From the NCBI RefSeq assembly GCF_000422985.1, contig NZ_AUHC01000001.1:523005-587004 (forward strand): a stretch of 64,000 nucleotides of DNA. The letters are read 5' to 3'. This document shows, one piece after another, positions 1 through 10,000 of this stretch (the stretch's first letter is position 1; each line of letters opens with the position of its first letter). Made by a program: the position numbers and the translations under genes. The notes under the pieces were generated by a model, which was not told where the DNA came from, did no database searches, and saw only the letters and a list, made by a program, of their open reading frames with translations. The DNA comes from Erythrobacter cryptus DSM 12079. Its GTDB lineage: Bacteria > Pseudomonadota > Alphaproteobacteria > Sphingomonadales > Sphingomonadaceae.

Positions 1-1013
1 GCGGCGATGCACAGCCCCACCACCCGGCGCGAGCGGCCGCGGATGACGGCGATCGTCAGCACCGCGAGGCCCGCCGCCAGCAAGGCCGGGACCCAGCCCA
101 GATCGACCGGGGTGCCGCGCCTCAGCGTATGCGCGCCCATGATATGAAAATAGGCGCCCGGCAGCACAGAATCCGCTCCGAAAGGCATCACAAAGACATC
201 GGTGGAGGCGAAATAGGCCTCGCCGATGATCACCTTCTTGCCCTCGAGCGCACCCCTCGCAATCTTGCCCTCGAGCACGTCAAGGTAACTCAGGCGCGGG
301 ATCGAACGCGGATCGAAAGCATAATCAGGCCGGTAGCGCAGGGCTGGCCCGGCGTAGTCAGCCATCTCGGCCGAAAGCGAGCGATAGGCCTTTTCGCGCA
401 ACTCCGCCCGCGTATCGAGTGTGATCGACAGGCCAAAGGGGCTGCCCATGCCCAACATGCTTGCAAGGCCCGCTCGCGAACGGAAATGCGGCAGCGGCAA
501 GATTTCCGGCCCTATCTGAGCGCCCAATCGCGTCTCCGGGCTGAAGCCCAGCCACACCTTGCCCCGGTGGCGCGCCAGGGTCTCGGCAAAGCGCGCATCG
601 GCCTCGGGGGTTTCGGGATCGGCATGGGCCCGGTCGAACAGGATCTTGGCGGCGCCCGCTGCGGCCAGCCGGTCGATCACCTCGCTGTCCTGGATGCGCG
701 AGGGGATCCGGCCGCCAAAGGCCGCGATGGTGCGATCATCGATGGCGATGAAGACAATGTCCTGCGGCGCCGGACGCAGGCGCAGCTGCGCACGGGCAGC
801 GCGGTAGAGATCCTCGGCGGGCAGCGGAAGATCGATCGCGCCTGCGACCACCCCGAACAGGATCGCCAGCAGCGCCGCCATGATCCGCTTGCCACGCAGC
901 AGATCGCCCTCCTTGCGCCGCCCCAGCTCGCGCCTGAGATCGGACAGGCCATCATCGCCAAGACCGCGCGCGCGCCGCAGTGCCTTGGTGAGCGATGTAA
1001 AGATTGGGATCAT
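1..1013 (-). CDS. CHASE2-domain sensor protein, N-terminal part (C-terminus outside the window)
   Basis: The frame is open from an ATG at 1011-1013 (minus strand) to the window edge, giving 337 codons without a stop. A GAGGAAGG stretch lies about a dozen bases before the ATG. After a basic cytoplasmic N-terminus there is one hydrophobic segment (about residues 35-52), then an extracytoplasmic region ending in the CHASE2-like signature LEGKKVIIGEA. Further hydrophobic segments begin near the truncation. CHASE2 domains are periplasmic sensors usually joined to adenylate cyclase, GGDEF/EAL or kinase output domains. The output domain lies beyond the edge, so signal and enzymatic activity cannot be assigned. 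The CHASE2 call rests on recognised pattern and topology only. Confidence 0.75.
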   Translation of the reverse strand, partial: MIPIFTSLTKALRRARGLGDDGLSDLRRELGRRKEGDLLRGKRIMAALLAILFGVVAGAIDLPLPAEDLYRAARAQLRLRPAPQDIVFIAIDDRTIAAFGGRIPSRIQDSEVIDRLAAAGAAKILFDRAHADPETPEADARFAETLARHRGKVWLGFSPETRLGAQIGPEILPLPHFRSRAGLASMLGMGSPFGLSITLDTRAELREKAYRSLSAEMADYAGPALRYRPDYAFDPRSIPRLSYLDVLEGKIARGALEGKKVIIGEAYFASTDVFVMPFGADSVLPGAYFHIMGAHTLRRGTPVDLGWVPALLAAGLAVLTIAVIRGRSRRVVGLCIA

Positions 1014-1109
1014 CCGGCCCGGCGCCTTCCTCGGGATTAACCATAGCAATCCCTAGAGGAGCAAAGTTAAGGCAATGCAAACGCGCCGCTCGGTGCCCGG
1101 TGGCGCGGC

Positions 1110-1565
1110 TCAGATCACCTGTCCGGCGAGCAGCCCGAGAGCGATCGTCAGCCCCCCGAGGCCGAGCGAGAGCTGCCAGCGCAGCCGCAGGAAATCGCGC
1201 GTGGCAAGACCAAGTGCACGGTCGATCAGCGGCGAGAACGCGATCAGGGCGCCGAGATAGAACAACGCCGGGCCGGGCCATTCCCAGCCGAAGGTCCAGG
1301 GCAGGAACAGCGCCACGGCAATGAGGCTCGGCAGCACCGCCACGCCATAGGCCCCAGCGCCCATGCGCCCCGCGGCCAGCACCTGCCCCCACCACACCCC
1401 GCCAAGAAAGCTGAAGATCGCCGCGGCATAGGCAAAGCCCCCGGCGAGCGCCGAATAGCGCCATTCATGCCCAATGAGGATCAGCGCGATGCAGATGATC
1501 TGCGGCACGAGCCCGGCATAGCCGAGCGCGCGCGCGGCGGGGGAAAGCTTCAGGTGTCCGTCCAT
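1110..1565 (-). CDS. DUF3429 family membrane protein
   Basis: This 151-residue protein is mostly hydrophobic, with about four or five predicted membrane segments and short polar loops. The aromatic segment IFSFLGGVWWG in the second hydrophobic stretch is typical of DUF3429 proteins, which are small inner-membrane proteins of unknown function common in alphaproteobacteria. It is divergently oriented to the neighbouring SDR gene, leaving about 90 bp for two promoters. No catalytic residues are recognisable and no function is proposed. Confidence 0.75.
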   Translation of the reverse strand: MDGHLKLSPAARALGYAGLVPQIICIALILIGHEWRYSALAGGFAYAAAIFSFLGGVWWGQVLAAGRMGAGAYGVAVLPSLIAVALFLPWTFGWEWPGPALFYLGALIAFSPLIDRALGLATRDFLRLRWQLSLGLGGLTIALGLLAGQVI

Positions 1566-1654
1566 CGCAGCGCCAACCCACGCGCGGCCATGCCGGTTCC
1601 CGCCCGCGCGCGCAAGGCTTGCAGGCGGCGCGCGATTGCGCCACCACGCCCGTC

Positions 1655-2428
1655 ATGGAGCTGTTTGATCTATCGGGCCGGGTGGCGCTCGTCACCGGGG
1701 GCAATGGCGGGATCGGCCTTGCCATGGCCCGCGGGCTGGCAAAGGCCGGCGCAGGCGTGGCGATCTGGGGCCGCAATGCACACAAGAACGCCGCCGCGGC
1801 CGAGGAATTGCGCGCGCTCGGCAAGGGCGAGGTGCTGGCGCTTGACTGCGATGTGGCCGATGAAGCCGCAATCGAGGAGGCCATGGCGGCAACGCTCGAT
1901 GCCTTCGGGCGGCTCGATGCGTGCTTTGCCAATGCCGGGATTGCGGGTGCGGGCGCGGCCATCCCTGACATCACCCCCAAAGGCTGGGACCATACGCTTG
2001 CGGTCAACACCCGCGGGGCAGCGCTGGTCTATAAGCACGCCAGCCGCCACATGATCGCCCGCGCCGAAGCCGGCGATCCGGGGGGCAAGCTGATCGCCAC
2101 CTCCTCCGGCCAGTCGATCATGGGGGTCAACCGCTCGTCCGACTATGCCGCCTCGAAGGCCGCGCTCAACGGCCTCACCCGCGCCGCGGCCTATGAGCTG
2201 GCGCGCTACCAGATCACCGCCAACGCCCTGCTTTTCGGCTACTATGAGACCGAGATCACCGCCAAGGCCAACCCCAGGTTTGCTGAGTGGATGGCCAAGC
2301 GCATTCCGCTGCGCCGGCCGGGCGATCATGCGGGGCTTGAGGGCCTCGCCGTGTTCTTCGCCTCGCCCCACTCCGATTACATCACCGGGCAATGCCTGCC
2401 GGTCGATGGCGGGCTGTGCATTTCCTGA
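1655..2428 (+). CDS. SDR family NAD(P)-dependent oxidoreductase
   Basis: This is a classical short-chain dehydrogenase/reductase of 257 residues, within the usual 250-aa range. The Rossmann glycine motif TGGNGGIG is at residues 14-21, the NAG turn near 93-95, the catalytic serine near 150-151, and the YAASK motif puts Tyr at 164 and Lys at 168. The C-terminal end (GQCLPVDGG) is typical of the FabG/3-oxoacyl reductase-like branch. The ATG at 1655 was chosen over an upstream in-frame start because the fold begins right after it (MELFDLSGRVALVTGG). Substrate cannot be deduced; neighbours give no pathway hint. Confidence 0.85.
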   Translation: MELFDLSGRVALVTGGNGGIGLAMARGLAKAGAGVAIWGRNAHKNAAAAEELRALGKGEVLALDCDVADEAAIEEAMAATLDAFGRLDACFANAGIAGAGAAIPDITPKGWDHTLAVNTRGAALVYKHASRHMIARAEAGDPGGKLIATSSGQSIMGVNRSSDYAASKAALNGLTRAAAYELARYQITANALLFGYYETEITAKANPRFAEWMAKRIPLRRPGDHAGLEGLAVFFASPHSDYITGQCLPVDGGLCIS

Positions 2429-2496
2429 ACAGGGGAACGCCGCCCCTCGCAGACCGTTAGGCCATCACCCTCTCCCAGTCGGAAGCCCCCCGCCCC

Positions 2497-3882
2497 GTGC
2501 CCGAAGACGACAGCATCCCCGATTTCGATCACGCCCCCGATGACCCGCGCCGCCAGCGCGCGGTGCCGGCGGGGCGGATCGCGCGGCTTTCGAGCTTCGG
2601 CCGGCTGGTCGGGGGGGTTGCGGGCGGGATGGTGGCCGAGGGCGCGCGGCGCCTCGCCAGCGGCGACGGGATCAGCGCGCGCGAACTCATCCTCACCCCC
2701 GGCAATGTCCAGCGCCTCGCCGATCGCCTCTCCCACCTGCGCGGGGCAGCGATGAAGATGGGGCAGATGATCAGCCTTGATGCCGGCGATTTCCTCCCGG
2801 CAGAGCTGTCGCGCATCCTTGCGACCTTGCGCGATCAGGCCCATTTCATGCCCACCCGCCAGCTCGATGCGGTGCTCAAGAGCGAATGGGGGGCCGATTG
2901 GCGGCGCCATTTCCGCTGGTTCAACCCGCGCCCGATTGCCGCTGCCAGCATCGGCCAGGTGCACAAGGCGCTCACCCGCGAGGGCGAGGAACTGGCAATC
3001 AAGGTGCAATATCCAGGCGTTGCCAAAAGCATCGACAGCGATGTGGACAATGTCATGACGCTGCTGAGGCTCGCCGGCTTTGCCCCGCCCGAGCTTGAGA
3101 TCGACAAGCTGCTTGCGGCGGCCAAGCAGCAGCTGCACGAGGAGGCCGATTATGCCCGCGAAGGCCGCCAGATGGAGCTTTACCGCGCGCGCCTCGCCGA
3201 CACCCCCGGCTTCGTGGTGCCACGGCTCCACGAGGGTCTGACCCGCGGGGCGATCCTGGCGATGAGCTTCGAGGACGGGGTGAGCATCGAGGAGCTTGCA
3301 CACGAGCCGGCCGCGCGGCGCGACGAGGTCTTTGCCCGGCTGATCCGGCTGGTGGCGCGCGAATTGTTCGAATTCGGGGTGATGCAGACCGATCCCAATT
3401 TCGCCAATTACCGCTATCGCCGCTCCACGGGCGAGATCGTGCTGCTTGATTTCGGTGCCTGCCGCCCGGTCGATCCCATGGTTGCCAATGGCTACCGCCG
3501 GATGCTCGAGGCGGGCCTCAAGGGCAATGCCGAGGAGGTGCTCGCCGCCACCATCGCGGCCGGGTTCATGCTGCCGATCGTCGCCGAGAAGCACCCCGAG
3601 CGCGTGGGGCGGATGATCGACATCGTCATCAACGAGATGCGCGCCGATGCGCCCTTCGATTTCGGCGACCGCGCCTTCATTCCGCTGCTGCGCGAGGAAG
3701 GCTGGGCGATCGCGCAGGACAAGGACACCTGGGCCTTCCCGCCGATCGAGACCCTGTTCGTGCAACGCAAGGTTTCGGGCACCGCGCTGCTCGGTGCGCG
3801 GATCAAGGCCAAGGTCAATGTGCGGCGCATCGTCGAGGAGGTGCTCGCCAGCACCGCGCCGCACCCGGCCGCGGCGGCCTGA
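2497..3882 (+). CDS. ABC1/AarF (UbiB) family kinase-like protein
   Basis: This 461-residue cytosolic protein is of the ABC1/UbiB atypical kinase family, members of which support ubiquinone biosynthesis or lipid homeostasis as ATPases. Visible signatures are the KxGQ motif (KMGQ, residues 87-90), the alanine-rich loop that replaces the glycine-rich loop (AAASIGQVHKA, about 148-158), the presumed ATP-binding lysine in AIKVQYPG (K169), the QTDPNFAN loop (297-304) and DFG (318-320). It lacks the C-terminal membrane helices of E. coli UbiB. The start is GTG; no better ATG lies upstream in frame. The short-form architecture suggests a soluble ABC1 protein rather than canonical UbiB. Confidence 0.85.
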   Translation: MPEDDSIPDFDHAPDDPRRQRAVPAGRIARLSSFGRLVGGVAGGMVAEGARRLASGDGISARELILTPGNVQRLADRLSHLRGAAMKMGQMISLDAGDFLPAELSRILATLRDQAHFMPTRQLDAVLKSEWGADWRRHFRWFNPRPIAAASIGQVHKALTREGEELAIKVQYPGVAKSIDSDVDNVMTLLRLAGFAPPELEIDKLLAAAKQQLHEEADYAREGRQMELYRARLADTPGFVVPRLHEGLTRGAILAMSFEDGVSIEELAHEPAARRDEVFARLIRLVARELFEFGVMQTDPNFANYRYRRSTGEIVLLDFGACRPVDPMVANGYRRMLEAGLKGNAEEVLAATIAAGFMLPIVAEKHPERVGRMIDIVINEMRADAPFDFGDRAFIPLLREEGWAIAQDKDTWAFPPIETLFVQRKVSGTALLGARIKAKVNVRRIVEEVLASTAPHPAAAA

Positions 3883-4009
3883 CGGCTCCACCCGCGGGGG
3901 CGCAGCGCACAAGCGGCAGCGGCGGCTCCAGCGGCGCGCTTTGCCGCTGCTTGCGCATTACCCGAAAAAGCAAATGCTTGATGCGTGACAGGCGCAGAAA
4001 ATTGCGATA

Positions 4010-4522
4010 TTGCCCCGCGCCATGCATGGGGGGGGGCAGCACGATCTGGCGGTTCTGTTCGTGTGCCTTGGCAATATCTGCCGGTCACCGATGGCCGAGG
4101 GCGCGTTCCGCGCGGCGGCGCTGCGCAGCGGGCTTGATTGCGCCGTGGATTCGGCCGGCACGGCGGCCTATCACGTCGGCCAGCCGCCCGATCCGCGCGC
4201 GATTGCCATGGCCCGTGCCCATGGGGTCGAGATTGCCGGCCAGCGTGCGCGCCAGATCGAGCGCAGCGATTTCTACCGCTTCACCCATATCTTCGCGCTT
4301 GATCGCGCCAATCTCGAAGGGCTGCGCGCCCGCGCTCCGCGCGATGCCAGCGCCCGCCTCGCCTTGCTGCTCAATGCGGTGGAAGGGCGCAGGGGCGAGG
4401 CCGTGGCCGATCCCTACCACGGCGATGAAGCCGATTTCCGCGCCGCCTTGCAAGCGATCAACGAAGGGGTCGAGGCGCTGGTGGCGCGCTTCGTGAAAGA
4501 TGGCGTGAGCCTCACGCTCTAG
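4010..4522 (+). CDS. Low molecular weight protein-tyrosine phosphatase
   Basis: The P-loop CLGNICRSP sits near the N-terminus, with nucleophile Cys19 and Arg25 matching the C(X)5RS signature. The general-acid aspartate is in DPYHG (D134) near the C-terminus. The length of 170 residues is slightly above the usual 155-160, mainly from a short N-terminal extension; an internal ATG five codons in is an alternative start. In bacteria such enzymes remove phosphate from protein tyrosines, including those controlling polysaccharide export, but no bacterial tyrosine kinase gene is nearby. Its last bases overlap the 3' end of the convergent recG gene by 4 bp. Confidence 0.88.
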   Translation: MPRAMHGGGQHDLAVLFVCLGNICRSPMAEGAFRAAALRSGLDCAVDSAGTAAYHVGQPPDPRAIAMARAHGVEIAGQRARQIERSDFYRFTHIFALDRANLEGLRARAPRDASARLALLLNAVEGRRGEAVADPYHGDEADFRAALQAINEGVEALVARFVKDGVSLTL

Positions 4523-6594
4523 CCACCGCGCAGCAGCTGCACCCCCCAATCGCGCTCGAACAGGTAGAGCAGCAGCCGCGCCGCCTCACCGCGCGGCGAG
4601 GTCAGCCCCCCGTCGCGCTCCATCAGCAGCCGGGCATCGCCATGGGCGATGGGCAGCAGGCGCTGGGTCTGCTCGAGATCGGCGAGGCGAAAGCCGGCTT
4701 CGCCCGATTGCCTGGTGCCGAGCAGTTCGCCCCCGCCGCGCAGTTGCAGATCCTCCTCGGCGATGCGAAAACCATCCTGCGTCTCACGCATCAGCGCCAG
4801 GCGCCGCTTGGCGGTTTCGGAGAGTTCCTCGCCCCGCAGCAGCAGGCACACCGATTTTTCCGCACCCCGCCCCACCCGACCGCGCAGCTGGTGGAGCTGG
4901 GCAAGGCCGAAGCGCTCGGCCTGCTCGATCACCATCAGCGTGGCGGCAGGCACATCGACCCCCACTTCGATCACCGTGGTGGCCACCAGCAGCCGCGCCG
5001 CGCCGCTGGCAAAGCGCTCCATCGCCGCGTCCTTCACCTCGGGGCGCAATTGGCCGTGCACCAGCACCGCAGCCGCGCCGAACCGCGCCTTGAGCATGGC
5101 AAAGCGGGCCTCGGCCGCGGCGATGTCTTCCGCTGCCTGCGCCCCTTCGGCCTCGCGCACCATCGGGCACACCCAATAGGCCTGCTGCCCGCTTTCGAGA
5201 TGGCGCGCGAGCGCCGCGACCACCTCATCGAGCCGCCCGATCGGCACCACCCGCGTGTCGATCGGCTGGCGCCCGGGGGGCAGCTCGTCGAGGCGGCTCA
5301 CATCCATCTCGCCATAATGGGCAAGGGTGAGCGAGCGCGGGATCGGGGTTGCCGTCATCGCCAGGGTGTGTGGGGCGCGGCGGCCCTTGGCGGCGAGCGC
5401 GAGGCGCTGGGCCACGCCAAAGCGGTGCTGTTCATCGATCACCACCAGGGCCAGATCGCGATAGGACACCGCGTCCTGAAAGATCGCATGGGTGCCCACC
5501 ACCAGCGGGATTGACCCGTCGATGAGGCCCATCAGCAGCCCCTCGCGCTCGCGCCCCTTGGCACGGCCCGTCAGCAGCGCCACCTCCACCCCGACCGGGG
5601 CGAGCAGGCGGCGCAGGGTTTCGTGATGCTGGCGGGCGAGGATCTCGGTCGGGGCAAGCAGCGCCGCCTGGCGCCCGGCCTCGACCGCGATCAGCATGGC
5701 GTGGAGCGCCACCACCGTCTTGCCCGCGCCGACATCGCCCTGCAGCAGGCGCAGCATCGGGGCTTCCTGCGCCATGTCGTCCGCGATCTCGCCGATCGCG
5801 CGGGCCTGCGCGCCGGTGAGACCGAAGGGCAGTTGCAGCCGGCCGCGCAGCCGCCCATCGCCCACCAGCGCCTGCCCGCGCCGCCGCCGCCCCTCGGCCC
5901 TCACCAGCAGCAGCGCCAGGGCATTGGCGAGCAATTCGTCATAGGCCAGCCGGTCGCGCGCCGCCTTGTCTTCGCCGCGGTGCGCCCGCTGCAGCGCCTC
6001 GCGCCACGATGGCCAGTCGGCGCGCGCCAGCTGGCCCGGCTCGATCCACTCGGGCAGCTCGGGCAGCCGCCCCAGCGCCTGGCCGACAAAATCGGCCATG
6101 CGCGGTTGGGTCAACCCCTCGGAGAGGCGATAGACCGGCTCGCACAACCGCGCCATTCCGGCGGTGCTTTCGGCAGCGATGTGATCGGGATGGACGATCT
6201 GGAGCATGTCGCCATAGCGATCGAGCCGGCCTGCCACCCAGCGCCGCTCGCCCACCGGCACCAGCTTCCTGGCCGCATGGGCAGCCTTGCCGAACCAGGC
6301 GAGCGCGCAGACCGTGCCGGCAGCGTCCTGCATCAGCACGCGATAGGGCGCGCGGCTGCCGGGGCGCGGGGCGCGGTGCTCGATCGCGCTTAGCGGCACG
6401 ATCACCTGTTCGCCCTCGCGCGCTGCGGAAAGATCGGCCAGCGCCCGGCGGGTAACGAAACGTTCGGGCAGGTGATAGGCGAGGTCCTTGATGCGGGTGA
6501 GGCCCAGCCGCTCGAGCGGGCGCATCAGCTTGGGCCCCACGCCCTCGAGCGTGGCGACTTCAGCAAACAGCGGGTTCAGGGCCTCGGGGCGCAT
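4519..6594 (-). CDS. recG: ATP-dependent DNA helicase RecG
   Basis: The 691-residue product is full length for RecG, the branch-migration helicase that processes stalled forks and Holliday junctions. The N-terminal part carries the wedge/OB-fold region (RVLMQDAAGTVCALAWFG near 85-102). The motor has Walker A GDVGAGKT (286-293), the DEQH box (387-390), TATPIPR, and the C-terminal motif QLRGRVGRG followed by the RecG-type tail. It starts with ATG at 6594. It is divergent from sdhE and mfd, a linkage commonly seen in alphaproteobacteria. Confidence 0.96.
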   Translation of the reverse strand: MRPEALNPLFAEVATLEGVGPKLMRPLERLGLTRIKDLAYHLPERFVTRRALADLSAAREGEQVIVPLSAIEHRAPRPGSRAPYRVLMQDAAGTVCALAWFGKAAHAARKLVPVGERRWVAGRLDRYGDMLQIVHPDHIAAESTAGMARLCEPVYRLSEGLTQPRMADFVGQALGRLPELPEWIEPGQLARADWPSWREALQRAHRGEDKAARDRLAYDELLANALALLLVRAEGRRRRGQALVGDGRLRGRLQLPFGLTGAQARAIGEIADDMAQEAPMLRLLQGDVGAGKTVVALHAMLIAVEAGRQAALLAPTEILARQHHETLRRLLAPVGVEVALLTGRAKGREREGLLMGLIDGSIPLVVGTHAIFQDAVSYRDLALVVIDEQHRFGVAQRLALAAKGRRAPHTLAMTATPIPRSLTLAHYGEMDVSRLDELPPGRQPIDTRVVPIGRLDEVVAALARHLESGQQAYWVCPMVREAEGAQAAEDIAAAEARFAMLKARFGAAAVLVHGQLRPEVKDAAMERFASGAARLLVATTVIEVGVDVPAATLMVIEQAERFGLAQLHQLRGRVGRGAEKSVCLLLRGEELSETAKRRLALMRETQDGFRIAEEDLQLRGGGELLGTRQSGEAGFRLADLEQTQRLLPIAHGDARLLMERDGGLTSPRGEAARLLLYLFERDWGVQLLRGG

Positions 6595-6670
6595 CGCGCC
6601 TTCTGGCTAACACCGCCTTGCGCGCATTGCGAGTTGAAGCCGCGCGAAGCTGTGGCTAGGGGACAAAGCC

Positions 6671-6949
6671 ATGAGCGCCACGCCCCCCTTTGCCCAGCGG
6701 CTCGCGCGCGCCCGCTTCCGCGCCTGGCACCGCGGCACGCGCGAGGCCGATTTCCTCATCGGCGGCTTCTTCGATCGCCACCATGGCGCATGGGGCGAGG
6801 AGGAACTTGTCTGGTTCGAGGCCCTGCTCGATGCCGATGATGTTGACGTGATGGCCTGGGCGCTGGGCACGGCGCCGGCGCCCGCGCATCTTTCCGGCGC
6901 CCTGCTCGAAGCCTTGCAGCGGCTCGATTACGTCACCATTGCGCGCTAG
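6671..6949 (+). CDS. sdhE: FAD assembly factor SdhE (succinate dehydrogenase assembly factor 2 family)
   Basis: This is a 92-residue protein of the SdhE/DUF339 family. It promotes covalent attachment of FAD to the flavoprotein subunit of succinate dehydrogenase. The diagnostic RGTREADFLIGGF segment (about residues 21-33) contains the conserved RGxxE motif that contacts the flavoprotein, followed by acidic helices. A good Shine-Dalgarno (AGGGGA) lies before the ATG. It sits between recG and mfd, and mfd begins 70 bp downstream in the same direction. No sdh genes are in the window. Confidence 0.88.
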   Translation: MSATPPFAQRLARARFRAWHRGTREADFLIGGFFDRHHGAWGEEELVWFEALLDADDVDVMAWALGTAPAPAHLSGALLEALQRLDYVTIAR

Positions 6950-7019
6950 GGGCGGCCTTGCGCGCGCCCACGCAGCCCCTTGGGAACGCCGGCGCGCCCG
7001 AGCCGCTTGTTGAAAGCCC

Positions 7020-10000
7020 ATGCCCGATCTTGCCCACATCCTTGCCGCCCGCACCCCGCTGACGCTCTCCGCGCTGCCGCGCGGGGCAGCCCCGCTGGTG
7101 CTTGCCGATCTGGCCCGTGCGGCCCACGCCGGTGGCTCGGCGCGGCGGGCGGTGTTCATCGCCCCCGATGATGCAGCGATGCGCGCGCTGGCCGAGGCGG
7201 CGCGCTTCTTCGCCCCCGAGCTTGAGGTGATCACCTTCCCCGCGTGGGACTGCCTGCCCTATGACCGGGCCAGCCCGGCGCTGGCGATCAGCGCCGAGCG
7301 GCTCGCCGCGCTCCACCGCTTGCAGCACGCCGGCAAGGCGCCGCAATTGCTGGTGACCACCGCCAATGCCGTGCTCCAGCGGGTGCTCACCCCCTTCCGG
7401 GTGCGCGAGAGCGTGCGCGAGCTGCGCGTGGGCGCCCAGATCGGGCGCGAGAGCCTTGCCGCGCTGCTGCTGCGCCAGGGCTACAGCCGCAGCGAGACGG
7501 TGATCGACCACGGCGAATTCGCGCTGCGCGGCTCGATCGTCGATATCTTCCCCCCGGGCCTCGAGGCGGGCCTCAGGCTCGATTTCTTCGGCGATGAGCT
7601 GGAATCGCTGCGCCTGTTCGATCCCGCCACCCAGCGCACCACCGAAAGGATCGACGCGCACCTGCTGCTTCCCGCCTCCGAAGCGCTGGTGGACGAGGCC
7701 AGCATCAAGCGCTTCCGCACCCGCTATCGCGAGCTGTTCGGCGCAGGCGCCACGCAGGATCCGCTCTATGAAGCGGTGAGCGAGGGGCGACGGCTGGCCG
7801 GCATGGAGCACTGGCTGGCGCTGTTTGAGGAGCGCCTCGCCACGCTGTTCGACCATCTTGGCAAGCACGACGTGGTGGTGATCGATCAGGGGGCGCTCGC
7901 CGCGGCCGAGGAGCGCCTTTCCGACATCGCCGATTACCACGCCCAGCGCTGCGCCACCGCGGGCGAGAAGGCCGGCAGCTATCGCCCGCTCGCGCCAGAA
8001 GCGCTCTATCTTGCTCCCGGCGAATTTGCCGAGGCGCTCGCCGCCCTGCCCGCGCACCGCGCCAGCCCCTTTGCCGCCGATCCGGGCGCGGGCGTGGTCG
8101 ATTTCGGCTTTCGCTCGGGCCGCGATTTCGCGCCCGAGCGCGGCCGCGGCGAGAATGTCTATGAGGCTGCTGCCGCCCATCTTGCCGGCGCGCTGCGCAG
8201 CGGGCGTAAGCCGCTCATCGCCGCCTATTCGCAAGGGAGCGCCGCGCGCATCGCCGCCATCCTTGCCGAGGCCGGGGCGCCCACGGTCGTGGCCGAGGGC
8301 TGGCAGCAAGCGCTCGGCCTGTCCGCGCGGGGGAAGGCCGCGGTGGTGGTGCTGCCTCTCGAACATGGCTTTGCCAACGACACGCTCGACCTTCTCACCG
8401 AGGCCGACGTGCTCGGCGACCGGCTGGTCAGGCGCAAGAAGAAGCGCCGCGATGCCGATGCCTTCCTCGCCGAGCTGCAGGCGCTCGCCCGCGGCGATCT
8501 GGTCGTGCATGTCGAGCACGGGATCGGGCGCTATCTCGGGCTCGAAGCGATCCCGGTGGGCAAGAGCAAGCACGATTGCGTCGCGCTCGAATATGCCGGG
8601 GGGGACAAGCTGTTCATCCCGGTCGAGAATATCGACGTGCTCAGCCGTTATGGTTCGTCCGAACAGGCCGTGCCGCTCGATCGGCTGGGGGGCGAGGCGT
8701 GGCAGCGCCGCCGGGCGAGGCTGAAGGAGCGCATCACCGCGATCGCCAGCGAGCTGATGCAGGTGGCCGCGGCGCGGGCGCTGCGGCAGGCCCCGGTGCT
8801 CGCCGCCGATCCAGCCAGCCTCACCCAGTTCACCGACCGCTTCCCCTGGGCCGAGACCGAGGACCAGGAACGCGCCATTGCCGAGGTGCTGGCCGATCTT
8901 GAAAGCGGCCGGCCGATGGACCGGCTGGTGTGCGGCGATGTCGGCTTTGGCAAGACCGAGGTGGCGCTGCGCGCGGCCTTCGTTGCGGCGATGAACGGCC
9001 AGCAGGTGGCGGTGGTGGCGCCGACCACGCTGCTTGCCCGCCAGCATTACCAGAACTTTGCCGAACGATTTGCGGGTTTCCCCCTCAAGGTCGGGCGGCT
9101 TTCGCGCCTCGTCAGCGCGAGGGAAGCCGCCGAGACCCGCGCCGGCCTTGAAAGCGGGCAGATCGACATCGTCATCGGCACCCACGCGATCCTGTCCAAG
9201 TCGACGAAGTTCAGGAACCTTGGGCTCGTCATCGTCGATGAGGAACAGCGCTTCGGCGTCACCCACAAGGAGCGCCTCAAGCAGCTGCGCGCCGATGTCC
9301 ACGTGCTCACCCTCACCGCCACCCCTATCCCGCGCACGCTGCAGATGGCGATGAGCGGGCTGCGCGAACTTTCCACCATCCAGACCCCGCCGGTCGATCG
9401 CCTCGCGGTGCGCACCTATGTGATGGAATGGGACGACATGGTGATCCGCGAGGCGCTGCTGCGCGAGCATCACCGCGGCGGGCAGAGCTTCATCGTCGTG
9501 CCGCGCATCTCCGACATGGGCGAGATCGAGGAATGGCTGCGCACCCATGTGCCCGAGGTCAAGGTGGTGGCCGCCCACGGCCAGATGAGCGCCGGCGAGG
9601 TCGAGGAGCGCATGGGCGCCTTCTACGAGCGCAAGTATGACGTGCTGCTCTCGACCACCATCGTCGAAAGCGGGCTCGATATCCCCAGCGCCAACACCAT
9701 CATCATCCACCGGGCCGATCGTTTCGGCCTTGCCCAGCTTTACCAGTTGCGCGGCCGGGTCGGCCGTTCAAAGCTGCGCGCATATGCCTTTCTCACGCAC
9801 GAGGCCGGCGTTGCACTGTCCGAGGTGGCGCAAAAGCGGCTGAAGGTGCTGGGCGATCTCGACAGCCTCGGGGCGGGCTTCCAGCTTGCCAGCCACGATC
9901 TCGATATCCGCGGGGCGGGCAACCTCTTGGGCGATGAGCAATCGGGCCATATCCGCGAGGTCGGCTTCGAGCTCTATCAGGCGATGCTCGAGGAGGCGAT

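Noticed and set aside
1037..1044. TTAACCAT, a CtrA half-site-like 8-mer before the CHASE2 gene
   Set aside because: A single 8-mer without the second half at N7 is weak evidence, and the gene's promoter is unknown.
6933..9710. Long minus-strand ORF of 925 codons opposite mfd
   Set aside because: It is antisense to a fully conserved gene and exists because high GC suppresses stop codons; no domain or signal is visible.
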